Shown here piece after piece: positions 20,101-36,800 of a DNA stretch of 64,000 nucleotides. Source of the stretch: Lates calcarifer (Eukaryota; Chordata; Actinopteri; Centropomidae); NCBI RefSeq assembly GCF_001640805.2, contig NC_066836.1, positions 321,568 through 385,567 of the forward strand, given 5' to 3'. The notes under the pieces are model-generated. The model searched no databases, had not been told where the DNA came from, and was given only the letters and a program-made list of their open reading frames with translations. A program made the translations under genes and the position numbers. Numbering within the stretch: the stretch's first letter is position 1; each line of letters begins with the position of its first letter.

Positions 20101-20156
20101 GAGTGATGGTTCAGTGTTTGTGGTGGTGGTAGAACCCAGACATGGATCAGAGGGTT
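17120..20156. other. Gap between puf60 promoter and afg3l2 stop
   Basis: About 17120-17300 is the puf60 5'UTR and promoter side (GC-rich, minus strand). 17350-18300 is AT-rich and shows nothing recognisable. 18300-20156 is dense in GTTCTAG, TAGAAC and GAACC words and holds several diverged duplications; part of it is probably afg3l2 3'UTR, with minus-strand AATAAA words near 19793 and 20020. No coding exon was seen. Confidence 0.55.
19064..19693. repeat. Pair of direct repeats about 70 bp long, 557 bp apart
   Basis: 19064-19133 and 19621-19693 share a segment running from TTTAAGTCAGAGCTGG through GTTAAAGACGTAGATTACAG to CCACAGCTGGA with only a few mismatches. Weaker relatives of the same block occur near 18730, 20547 and 20848, suggesting an old, decayed long-period tandem repeat. 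Confidence 0.75.
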
Positions 20157-26078
<5,922 letters not shown>

Positions 26079-28088
26079 CCTCCCCGGTCACACACCGACA
26101 CTCACCGATAGAAAAACAACAACGGCCTTTAAAGACAACTCAAGTTCAGTGTCTCTGTTCCGTAATCACCCCGCTCCGCCATCTTTACGGTCTCCTGCTT
26201 CTTCGCGAAGATTCAGGTGTTGGTGGATGTGACAGCGCCCCCCCTCCTGCCCCCCCGGAAAGACACCACATCCACCCGGTCTGACGGTTTATTACAGAAA
26301 ATTGATTATTAATGTCTGACAACAGTCAAATCACTGTTTGTAAACTGTATACAGTTAATACTGAATATTGAGAACATAAACTTTATGTGTATAAACATCA
26401 CTAACAGAGACATGTTGTTTCAGTTCAGTTTGAATAGAGAGAGAATAGAGTTTAAATCTGATTTTTGGTGACATGTCTCAGTAATAATCAGCAATAATCA
26501 GTAATAACTGATCATCAGGTCTGCAGAGTGATGATAATGAAGCCTCCTGAGTTTCTCACATCATTAATGACACATGTTAATAAATCATTAATAAAAGTTT
26601 TAATAACAAAAATCTGTATAAAACTCTGTTCAGAGATCATAACCTCAGTGAATCCATCCGTTTAGACCAATAATTAAACTAAATGAGGAGAAAATAACAT
26701 CTGGGGGGTTTTACCGGCAGCAGCCGCCAGGTGTCCCTGTGCCCCCCCCCCCCGGTTCTCCTCCAGTTGCATGCCGGGTAGCAGATGATGGCTGCGGGCT
26801 GTGCGGAGGAATGAAGCGGCTGACCGCTGCCTGTTTCCCCGCTGAACCTGCGCTCTCTGCGGCCTCAGGTGTTTCAGCAGAGCGGAGCTGCCGGTGTTAC
26901 TGAGCCATGAGGTAAACACTGCCGGGCACAGGTAACCCGGTCTACCCGGCTTTAACCCGGGTGGTTAGCTGGTGATCCGGCAGCGCTGCTGGGAGAAGGA
27001 CAGATATGCTAACAGGCTAACAGACTAAACCTGACAGCTAACTTAGCTTAGCTTGCACCCCGTCTGATTTCACTTAGTTTAGCATGTAGCATCAGTTAGC
27101 TTCACTGTCTGTCACATAATGTTGGAGTGAATTCCCCGGGATAATACTGTCAGTCAGGTTAGCCGGGCTGCTAACTGAGCCGGCTAGCATTAGCATGTGA
27201 GCTACCTGGTAGCCTTAAAATACACAAGGACGTCACTGACAGCATGACGTCATCATATTTATATGACGTGGGTAGTGATGTATCTGTCACTGCGCCGTAG
27301 GGGGGTGGGGTTACTAACTAACTAACCGGCTAACTGGCTAAATGCTAACGTTAGCTTGTAGGCCTGTGGTCTGAGGTCAGCTGACAGGTCGTCGTCTGTG
27401 TGTGTATATGTATGGTCGACAGAGAGCGCGAGCAGCTGTCATCCTGAGTTTATTAATCAGCTGATCACAGAGTTGATCACTTCTGATCCACAGGTATTGA
27501 TCACTGAAAGGCTCAGTCCGGTTAAACTAAAACAGTTTCATACAGTGATCTGAACTAAAGGGTCATTTACTGTCCTGTTCCTGAGCTCTCAGACTCTTCC
27601 TGTTGATGCTACAGGTGCAGCGTCAGTCAGCGATTGATCAATTAATCACTGACCTAAAACTGATTCTATTATGATCATTAAAGTGATTTTGGTCCAGACT
27701 CAGGGTTAGACTCAGTGTTTGTTGACGTCTTTGATTCTGTCGGAGTCCAGGTGTTTCAACATGGACCTGACTGTCAGAACCAGAACCTGCAGAAGAGTTG
27801 ATAAAGACAGCGTTGATCAGCAGAGTCACGTGGTCTCTGCTGGTTTAATCAGTGCGTTTCAGGTAACGTCAGTGAGCAGCAGGTGTGACTCAGGTGATTC
27901 ATCACCTGTCAAATCAACATGTCTGTGGTGGTTTGATGTGGATCCAGAACAAACTCAGATTAAACAAAGTGTCATGTTGAGGATTATAACTCTGGACTCC
28001 TCCTCCTCCTCCTCTTCCTCCTCTTCTTCTCTTCTTCTCTCTGTAGGAGTAGTGTACTGTTGCCTCCAGGCGTCCTGGCTGTTGGACT
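26079..28088. promoter_or_regulatory. Divergent afg3l2/fastk promoter region and fastk 5'UTR intron
   Basis: The start of afg3l2 (minus) and the apparent first exon of fastk (plus, about 26760-26911, ending GAGCCATGAG before GTAAAC) lie about 700 bp apart, so a shared promoter is possible. The fastk 5'UTR intron would run from 26912 to 28046 and ends in a long C/T tract (27998-28046) before the acceptor TAG. Many short GCTAAC/GTTAGC words occur near 27000-27350. No other coding exon was recognised. The promoter call is an inference from gene arrangement. Confidence 0.45.
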
Positions 28089-31000
28089 ATGCTGTGTTTG
28101 TCCACTGGGTGGCGCCTCCTGAGCCGAGCTCACCGCCTCCCTCCGTGCCTCCCCTGCCCCGCCGCTCAGTCCGTTGCCATGTACGCCACCCGCCTCTACA
28201 GTGCCACGGGGGGAGGGGCCGGGGCAGGGACTGGGGCAGGGGGTGGGGTTAAACAGGGGCGGAGGTCGGGGCTGGCCGTGATCGAGACACCCCACCCCCC
28301 TCACCCCCACCTTCCCCACCATCCGCACCCGGCTCCACCTCCCCCCTCCTACCCGCTGTATCAGGGCCGCCCCGACGCCCACCGAGGAGCGCACTTCCAC
28401 CACCACTACCACCCCCATCCTCACCCGCAGCCCGCCCACCTGGCCCCGCCCCCACTGCCCGCCCACTACCAGCACCACGCCCACTTCCACGCATATGGAG
28501 GGGGGGCTCCGAGCGGAGGGGCTGTCGCCACCGGCAACAAGAAGAAGATGTGGAACTTCATCCACGAGAAGATGAGCTATGACACGTTCTTCACCATGAA
28601 GCGTCTGATCGAGCGCTCGCGGCAGCCTGACGAGGTTCTGCGCTGGGTCACCCAGAACCCGGCCAAGATCTCCCACAACCACTACCCTGTTGCCTTGCAG
28701 AAGATCGGACAGCTACTGCAGGCCTCGCCGCCGCCGCGGACTGGAGGGGACGACGGTGAGGCCTCAGGAGGAGGGGGAGCTGAGGGCGGCGACGGGCGTC
28801 AAATCCTGAAACATCAGGACTTTCAGACGCTCTGTAACGCCATCGTCAACGACTGCACTAAGTTCGACAACTTCAGCATCGTCAACTGTCTGTATGCCGT
28901 GGCAGCACTCGGTGAGTGAGAGTGTTCATGATCATAAAACTCAGAGGAACTAGGTAGAGATGATTAGTTCACTGGTCTCTGATGGTTTAATGGACTCTGA
29001 GGAGTCTCAGGTGAGGTCCCACAGGTGTGTCTCAGTGTGTTTCAGATGAAGTTTAGCTGAACTGTCTCTAATCCTCTGCTTTCATTATCATCCACCTGCT
29101 GCGTCTCTGCACACATTCAGGTCTTCCCAGCGACTCTCAGGTGGTCCAGGTGCTGGAGGCGGAGTCTCAGTCCAGACTGAACCAGTTTAACCAGAAGGAT
29201 GTGTCAATGGTGTTCAGCTCCAGCATGAAGCTCCACCCCGGCAGCCAGCACCCTCTGACCGAGGCCTGTCTGGCCGGTCTGGAGAAGAACCTGGAGAGAG
29301 AGCGCCACCCTCAGACGCTCTTCCTGCTGCTCTCATACTACAGACTCAAGTGGCGTTCACTGCAGTCGCAGGAACCTGCAGCTGCTGCAGGGGGCGCTGC
29401 AGCCACCATTAACAGCACGCCTCCAAACCCTGAACAACTACTCGCCAACAGGTGAGAAACACCTGCTCACTGTGGATCCAACCTGAGATCAGTTCAAGTG
29501 TTCACCCTGACGTTCAACTTGTTAGTGACTGTCCGCTTGTGTGTCCATCCTCAGGAAGATCTTACGTCTAGTCAAACACACTCTGGCGAGTGTCAGTGGT
29601 GTTCGTGACCAGGAGATGGCGCTGTTGGATGAGATGTTGGCGGCGTGCGCTCGAGAGGCGAGCAACAAGAGCCTAGAGTTAATCTTCAGCTCTCACCTGT
29701 TCTACCAGAACAGACAGGAGAGGTTCATCAGCAGCCTGGCAGGTAAGGTATGATCCCAGGTTACTGAACTCTGATCAGACAAGATGGGTTCATTAACTTG
29801 TTGAACCTCACCTGTCTCACCTGTCACTCTGTCAGAGGAGCTGCCAAAGAAGGTGGACAGCATCACTCCCTACACGATGGCTCTGATAGCCAAATACATC
29901 GCCCGCCATCGACTGAGAGAGACCCGACTGCTCGACACCATCGCAGACTTCCTGGTGAAGAAGGCAGAGTACCTGGACAGTAAGGTGAGAACCAGACAGG
30001 TGGTCAGGTGGCCTTCAGTTCCTGTGGACAGGACTCTGCAGGTGTGTTCTCTCTGTCCTCAGGTGATCCAGAAGCTGGTGTTCCCGTTCAGCAGGATGAG
30101 TTACCGTCCGTCCAACGAGCAGCAGTTCTTCTCTCGGTTGGAGGAGGTGGTGGAGCTGAAGGCACTCAGCTCGCCGCTCGCCACCGTCAACATCCTCATG
30201 TCTCTGTTCCAGCTGGGACACTTCCCCGGCCTTGTGCTGCACCGAGTGTTCTCCTCCGCCTTCATCAGCAATGTTACCAGTCAGTTCCAAAACACAACCA
30301 ATAAAACAAACAGTTCACCTAGTGATCCAGATCCAGGTCCCGTAACTCATCCTTGTCTCCACAGACAGTCCCTATGCTCTGATCGTGCGGCGGTACCTCT
30401 CTCTGCTAGACGCTGCCGTGGAGCTGGAGTACCGTGAGTATACCGGACCACGACTGCAGGACGCCCACAAGGTCCTGATGTTTGACCACGCCCTGACGGC
30501 TGATGAGGTCAACCGCAAGTACAGGTAACACACACCTGAATACAGGTGGACACACTTGGTGCTGTTGTATAGTTGGTCAGTCTGGATGTTTTCAGCCTTT
30601 TCAGTGGGTTTAATGTTAGCAGAGGCTGATCTGAAGTTATTCTGTCCAGCTCTGATCAGCTCTGATTGGTTTGTGTTCAGTTATAAAGGTCTGGTGGCCG
30701 AGGCCTTACGGCAGCTGGTTGGGGAGCATAACTACAAACAGGACGAAGTGCTCGCCCCAGGATACTACACAGGTACTACGCCCTGAGTACTACAGTCTGA
30801 GTACTACACAGTCAGTTTGTTTTGCTGTGTTGTAACATTACCACCTGTCGTCTCCAGACTTCGTGTTGTGGATGGACGGTTCTGGTCGGGTTCTGCCCAT
30901 CAGAACCGGAGCTGGTCTGGCTCTGAGCATCGTTCCTCCGTCCTGCGTTGCCGTGGCATCCAAGCCGGCTGATGGTGCGGTTGCTGTGGTGACTGCAGAG

Positions 31001-32228
31001 TTCCAGAGGTTCTCTCCGTTCACGGCACTGGAGGACGGCGCTGAGCAGCCGTGTCAGGTGGCCGAGGCAATGGGCGGGGCAATGGAGCCTAGGTCCTTCC
31101 TGCCCCACCACATTCGTGGTATGGCAGGGGCTGTGGTGTCCTCAGGACCCCCTCGGCCCGGGACTAACGGCAGCCCCTTGGACTATGGCCCCTACTATGT
31201 CCCTACTGCAGAGTACTACTCCAGTCTGGCGAAGGAGCACTCGCTGGAGAGCCAGGACAGCTCCACGCTCAGCAGCCCCCCCTCTGACGGCCTGGCTCCG
31301 ACTGGGGCTCAGGGACCTGCGGGGACCGCGGCCCCAGACTCCCTCTTCCAGTTTTCCATTGGGAAGATCCTGGAGGATGAGGCGGGGGCAGGGGCCCCGG
31401 GGAGCCAGGGGACGGACTGCGAGCTGCCGGGTTTCTACGAGGGTGTGACGTACTCTGAGGGAGCGGGGGCTGACAGAGGGCCATCCTCATCGCCACAACT
31501 CTGCCCTCCCGACCGACCAGATCCCGAGAAACCCCCAACAGACCAGAGACAGATCAGGAGGTCAGTCCACATCAGACTAAACCAGATCAAACCCAACAGA
31601 ACTGTCCCGACCCACTTCATATATTAAACACTGTCGGTCTCTGCAGGGTCATCATGTCTGTCAACGATAAGTGGCATTACTGCCACAACTCTGAGGTTCT
31701 GGTTGGTTCCCGGGCCATGAGAGACCGACACCTGAGGCTGCTGGGATACATCATCCTCCAGGTCAGTTAATTAATTATTTCTGTAATAAAAGTGGATATG
31801 AAGCGATCCACTGGTTACAACAGAAACACTATAAACAGCTCCAGTAATCTCACCTGTCTCTTTCTCCCACACTGACCTCCTCCCTCTCTCTTCATCGTTC
31901 TCCTGGATGCTAACATTAACTTATATCCCTCCTGACTCCATACATGTTTTCTAATAACTTATCTGAAGAGTTGGTTCATAAACTAACTTTTAACGGAGCT
32001 AGGCAGTTTCCCATTGCGTCTAACCTTTAAGCTAAGCTAGGCTAGCAGTTTCCCTCTGTCTCCAGTCTTTGTGTTAAGCTAGGGCTAACACTTCCTGGGC
32101 CTGTTTGTCATGTGATGTGTTGTGTTTCTGTCCCCTCTCAGCTGCCGTACCACGAGCTGGAGAAGCTGAACGGCATCGAGGAGGTGAAGCAGTACCTGCA
32201 CAAGAAGCTGCTGGACGTCCCACTATGA
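28089..32228 (+). CDS. fastk: Fas-activated serine/threonine kinase (FASTK), long form
   Basis: Founding member of the FASTK family of mitochondrial RNA-binding proteins; in mammals it stabilises ND6 mRNA, and the kinase name is historical. Ten coding exons: 28089-28911, 29121-29451, 29555-29742, 29836-29984, 30063-30279, 30365-30524, 30681-30772, 30858-31560, 31647-31761, 32142-32228. Total 2865 nt, 954 residues, against 549 in human. The start at 28089 gives an Arg/Leu-rich, presequence-like N-terminus (MLCLSTGWRLLSRAHRL); a second ATG at 28179 is an alternative. A Gly, His and Pro-rich stretch (about 45-150) is followed by the conserved LRWVTQNPAKISHNHYPVAL segment, FAST_1 and FAST_2 regions (NILMSL, LIVRRYLSLLD), a long Ser/Pro/Gly-rich insert in exon 30858-31560, and a C-terminal RAP domain ending YLHKKLLDVPL. 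The extra length lies in the low-complexity N-terminus and in the insert before RAP. Confidence 0.92.
32033..32091. repeat. Dispersed short repeat, copy 1 (fastk last intron)
   Basis: Contains AAGCTAGGCTAGCAGTTTCC and CCAGTCTTTGTGTTAAGC followed by AGGGCTAAC. Related copies occur at 44207-44312 and 45131-45224. Similar words are common in teleost introns, but I cannot name the family. Confidence 0.65.
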
Positions 32229-33881
32229 CGCTCTGTGTGCGTGTGTGTGTGTGCGTGTGTGTATGTGTGTAGTAGGGGTCAGAGGTCAGCACAGCACTCT
32301 GAACAACAGTGTCTTACCTGTGAGGTTTCACCTGTTCACTGCAGATTGCAGCTGCAGCTAATGATTATTGATATTACTGATCAGTTTCTTTGTTAATCAA
32401 TAAGTTTATAAAACCTCCACATCTCTGTCTCTGGGCTCAGTTTCTGTTCAGGACGTCACTTTAAACCAAGACAAACATTTTTATACCAAACCAGTGATCA
32501 GTTAATCAGATGAATATTATCAGTAATAATGATCAGTTGTAGCTGTTTATTGATCATTAATGAGCAGGTGAACTCAGTGACACCTTTTTAAAGGACCAGC
32601 CTCCTACTGTCACTCCACAGTTTGGATTAAAGTTAATAAGTTCTGTCAGTAGAACCTCACCAACCAAAGTCTGTTCACTTCTCTGAGTGTTTAAACTCGG
32701 ATAGAACTGATTTATTTCATTTACTAGTTCAACAGTTCTGATCTGTTCTCGGTTCTTTTGGAGGAAAACTAAGTTTCTTTCATTTTAATTCAGTTTTTTT
32801 TTTTTTTTTAATTTAAAAAATCAGACTCAGAACCTGAGACTCTAGTCTGATCTGGATCGTGGTGAAAACAGTGACCTGGTCCTTTAACGTGTCATTGTGA
32901 GGCTGTGATCTGATTGGTCGCTGTGTGGATGAACAAATGTTATATCTTTTTTTTCCAGGGTGGGGGGTGGGGGGGGCAGGAGTCCCTTTTTATAATGTTT
33001 GGTAACCGTGGTAACGCTGACAATGATGCATGTCGGGACTCTATAAAATCAGCTGGCAGTTAACGAGTTTGTCTGTAGAGAGCAGGGGCTGATGGGTACT
33101 GTAGTCCTCTGAGTGCACACAGGGGAGGGGTAAGCATTACCATGGTAACGTAGCATGTGTGCCAAAGGCCCGGAGGATCAATTAGAATGTCATGTGGGTG
33201 ATAGGGTCAAAGGTCAGATTATTTATTTGTGTATCAGGTGACTGATGTTGGAGGGGAAAGACGCTTGTTTATATTCTATAAATCTATTAATTCAAATGTC
33301 TATAAAACCTGAAACCAAACTCAGACCGAGTCATTTATTAACTCTGTTAACACGACAGGTCAGTGCCACAGGTCCCGAGTCAAGTCCAAGTCAAAACCAA
33401 CAAGAGTCTGAGTCCAAGTCAGGACCTGTGTTGTGCTGATGTCGTGGTGTGTTTAGTGTCATTCAAAGAAATCCGACAACAGAAATGAGAAAAGTGCATT
33501 TATTTGTTAATAATTTTCTCAGGCAGGCGGCTGATTGGAGGCTGAACACTGACTCCTCCCTCAGTGGTAACTAACGACAACCAACAGGCTCCGCCCCTCC
33601 CCCTCTAGCCGTCAAACTGTACAAACTCCGCCCCGCCATCGCTTCCAAAATAAAAACAAAACACACACACCGTCTCCGCCCGTCTGAAACGTCCGTCAGA
33701 TAAAAACCAACACTCGATAAAAAACTGAAACGAACAGAAGTAACAAAATGCTCCGTCAGGCTCCGCCCCCTGCAACAGCGGTGCAACATCACCATCTCTC
33801 ATTGGTCCGCCGGGATGATTGGCACATGAGGAGGCGTGGCCTGCACAGCCTGTCCTCTCCAATGAGGGGGAAGGGGCGGAG
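32229..33881. other. Convergent 3' ends of fastk and the UBTF paralogue
   Basis: The two genes meet tail to tail. The left part is fastk 3'UTR, starting with a GT-rich run at 32232-32272. The right part from about 33490 is probably the 3'UTR of the minus-strand gene, given a minus AATAAA at 33499-33504. A T-rich run (about 32795-32810) and a G-rich run (32960-32976) are present. No coding exon was seen. Confidence 0.55.
33499..33504 (-). promoter_or_regulatory. Candidate polyadenylation signal for the UBTF paralogue
   Basis: Reads AATAAA on the minus strand, about 380 nt after the stop codon at 33882-33884. Confidence 0.5.
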
Positions 33882-36800
33882 TTAGTCCGAGTCTGAGTCA
33901 CTGGATTCCTCAGAGGAGGTTTGATCTTCATCGTCCTCATCGTCCTCGTCATCGTCATTCTGAGGAAACCGAACAGTAAGTGGTTAAAGTAAACGACAAC
34001 GTCCACATTTATATAAAGTTCATACTGTGTTCAGTTGTTGCTAGGTGGTTGCTACAGTGATTCTGAGTCGTCATGGGGACGTGCTGTAGTCAGTTGTTAT
34101 TGGTATGAACTTTTACCTTACATCTCCATTAAGCTATCCATGATGACATGAGGGTAATTTAAGGGAATTACTAAGGGATAAATTAATGAATTGTAATGTG
34201 TTAAGGTGTTTTAATGTTAATGTTCTGTTTGTTTACAGGAAAGAAAACTTAACTCAAAAATCACAAAGTTACTTGAAAACCATCCTTTAATCTTAAAAAG
34301 GCCTAAATTCTTCAATTAAAAATTTAGAGACAGTTTTCATGCTGTTTAATGAATTATTTTAAAAAAATGAAAAAATTAAATATTAAAAACTATCATCACT
34401 TAATGTATACATAAAGGAGCCTTCACATTTCAACTTAAAGGAAAAGTAGGGGATGACGTTAATGACAAATTTTTACCTTTAGAAAGCTCCTTTGACATTT
34501 AAAAATATAACTCATTAACTTTGTCATTAATTAACTCCATATCTGCTGAATTCCTGAAGCTGGAAACTAAAGTATTTTACGGTAGAAAAAGGCCTTAAAA
34601 CATGTTTTCACCTCCTCGTCGTCGTCATCGTCGCTGTCTGTGCTTCCTGATGTCTCGTCATCCTCATCAGAGTCGGAAGAGTCACTTTTCTCCTCCTCCT
34701 CCTCGGTGTCGGACATGTCCTGCTGGAAAACAAACAAACAGAGGCTGCTTCAAAAGGCTCAGCCTGACAGACCGCACTGAGGGTTCACCATGCCCAGACG
34801 GTACAACCGACCAATCACAGCAGCTCATTACTGACACAACTCACTTGTTAACAAACTGAAAGACGTTAAAAATCTACAGAAAAAATGAAACTCATGACAC
34901 TCATGAAAGATAAGAAATAAACACATTAATGAAAAATAAATTTCACTTCATGTTTTTATTTTAAAAGATTTGTTCTTTTTTACCTTTTACATTTATTTTG
35001 CCTCAGTGTGTGTTGTGTAATTGTTGTGTTGTTGTTGTGTACTGTGTGTAGTGTGTTACCTTGGCTCGGTACGCCATGGCCCTCTTGCCCACCCCGACCC
35101 CCGGTGTTGCGGCTCTCGAACCTACCGCCTTCCCCTTCGCCGTCACGCGGACTTTAGCTCCGGGGCTGCTGCGAGCTTTAGTGGTGCTGCGACGTTTCTG
35201 ACCCAGGACCAAACAGACAAACAAACGTGTTGACACACTGAAGGTCACTGAGGGACGATGTGACAGAGTCAACATGCTAATGTTAGGTTAGCATAAGGAC
35301 AGAGTCTCTGTGTGTATGATTTACTCATTGAGTTCAAACTTTTCATATTATTCTACATTAGCTTAGCAACACTAATCTTTTGCCTCTTTAGCTAAACACG
35401 ACTAATGTTATGTTAACTTGTAACATTTACATGTTACAACAGTAACACTGTTAGAAAATGATACAGGGAGGAACAACTCACCGAGGAGGAAAACTCTTTA
35501 TAGACAGCTCGATCCTGTGGAGAGAGAGACTGAGGGAGGAGAGGAGGAGGAGAAGAATCAGGACGATGGAGATTCATTATTCTGATGGTTATTGTTGTTG
35601 TAGTGTGCGTAACCAGGTGCAGCCACCAGGGGGCGCTGTGTTAACCTAACTGATCTGTGGTCACTGACAGTACAGTTACTCTGCTGTACTCAATTACTCT
35701 GCCGCAGTGCTGTTGAGCAGCAGCTTACCTTGACCCAGGCCTCCAGCTCGGCTTTGTACTCCACCTGCTGCTCCTCCACCAGCTTCTTGTACTTGTCTTT
35801 CTGACTCTGGCTCAGTTTGTGCCACCTCTTCCCAATCTCCACCATCCGCTCCTTCAGGCTGAAGTGGTTCAGCTCGCCGTTGGTTAGCAACTCCTGGGAG
35901 AACATCTGATACCCGCTCCTATTGGACAAGACCGCAGGGGGCAGGGCTTAACACAGAGCTGACCTCTGACATTTAATGTCAACTGTTTTCTTCTTTTTTC
36001 TTTTCGATCGACTGACGGACAGAAATGATTCGTTCTAACATTTGTTTCTGTGACATTAAACAGCTTCGACCTGTAACATCTGTAAAACATCTGATCAGAT
36101 GTTTGATCAAACTCAGACTCACACTGGAGGTTTCTTTGGTTCTCCATCAAACTTGGGTTTCCTCGGAGTCTGACCTGCAGCTGGAGTCCTCATCTCCAAC
36201 AGCTCCCTCTGCAGGACACAGCAGTCAGTACAACACAGCACACACAGGTAACTGAGTCACAGCGGGGGGGTGGGGGGTGGGGGGCGTGGCTCACTGACCA
36301 CGGGTCGGTACTGAACCTCGTAACGCTTCTGGTCCTCCGCCGCCTTCTTGATCCAGGGAATCTTCTCCTTCTTCTCCATCGACTTCCAGGCTGCCTCCAT
36401 CGCCGCCTGAGCCTTCCTGCGGTCATTCTGACAGACAACACATCACAGTGTTAACACCTGAACCTGAGCTGTACTCTGATCACACCTGAGACAGGTGGTA
36501 CACCTGTCAACTTCCTGCTTCACAGTAAAAACAGACACAGCTGGTGAAATAAAAACACAGGATGTGTCTGAAATCACTCACTACATGATGTAGCTCTGAA
36601 CATACAGTGAGAATTATTACACCCTGTAGAGTGAACTCAAAGTCCCATAATGCATTGTGAAAAGTAGTGAACAACTGATGGTCACTAACCAAGCAATAAA
36701 TCCCATCATGCACTGTATTCACACTGGGAGAGAGTGAAGAAGAGAGAGTCAAACAGCTGCATGGTGAGTTCATCTAGTTATTGAGGAGTTTAGAAAATAA

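Noticed and set aside
27984..28682. 232-codon minus-strand ORF
   Set aside because: It is the antisense shadow of the GC-rich fastk exon, and its composition explains the lack of stops.
30863..31627. Frame-shifted 110-codon ORF within the fastk exon 30858-31560
   Set aside because: An alternative frame of a Ser/Pro/Gly-rich coding exon, with no independent evidence.
36299..36427. Longer version of the UBTF-paralogue exon with six extra codons as the main form
   Set aside because: The shorter exon (36317-36427) reproduces the junction remembered for human UBTF; the longer form is kept only as an alternative.
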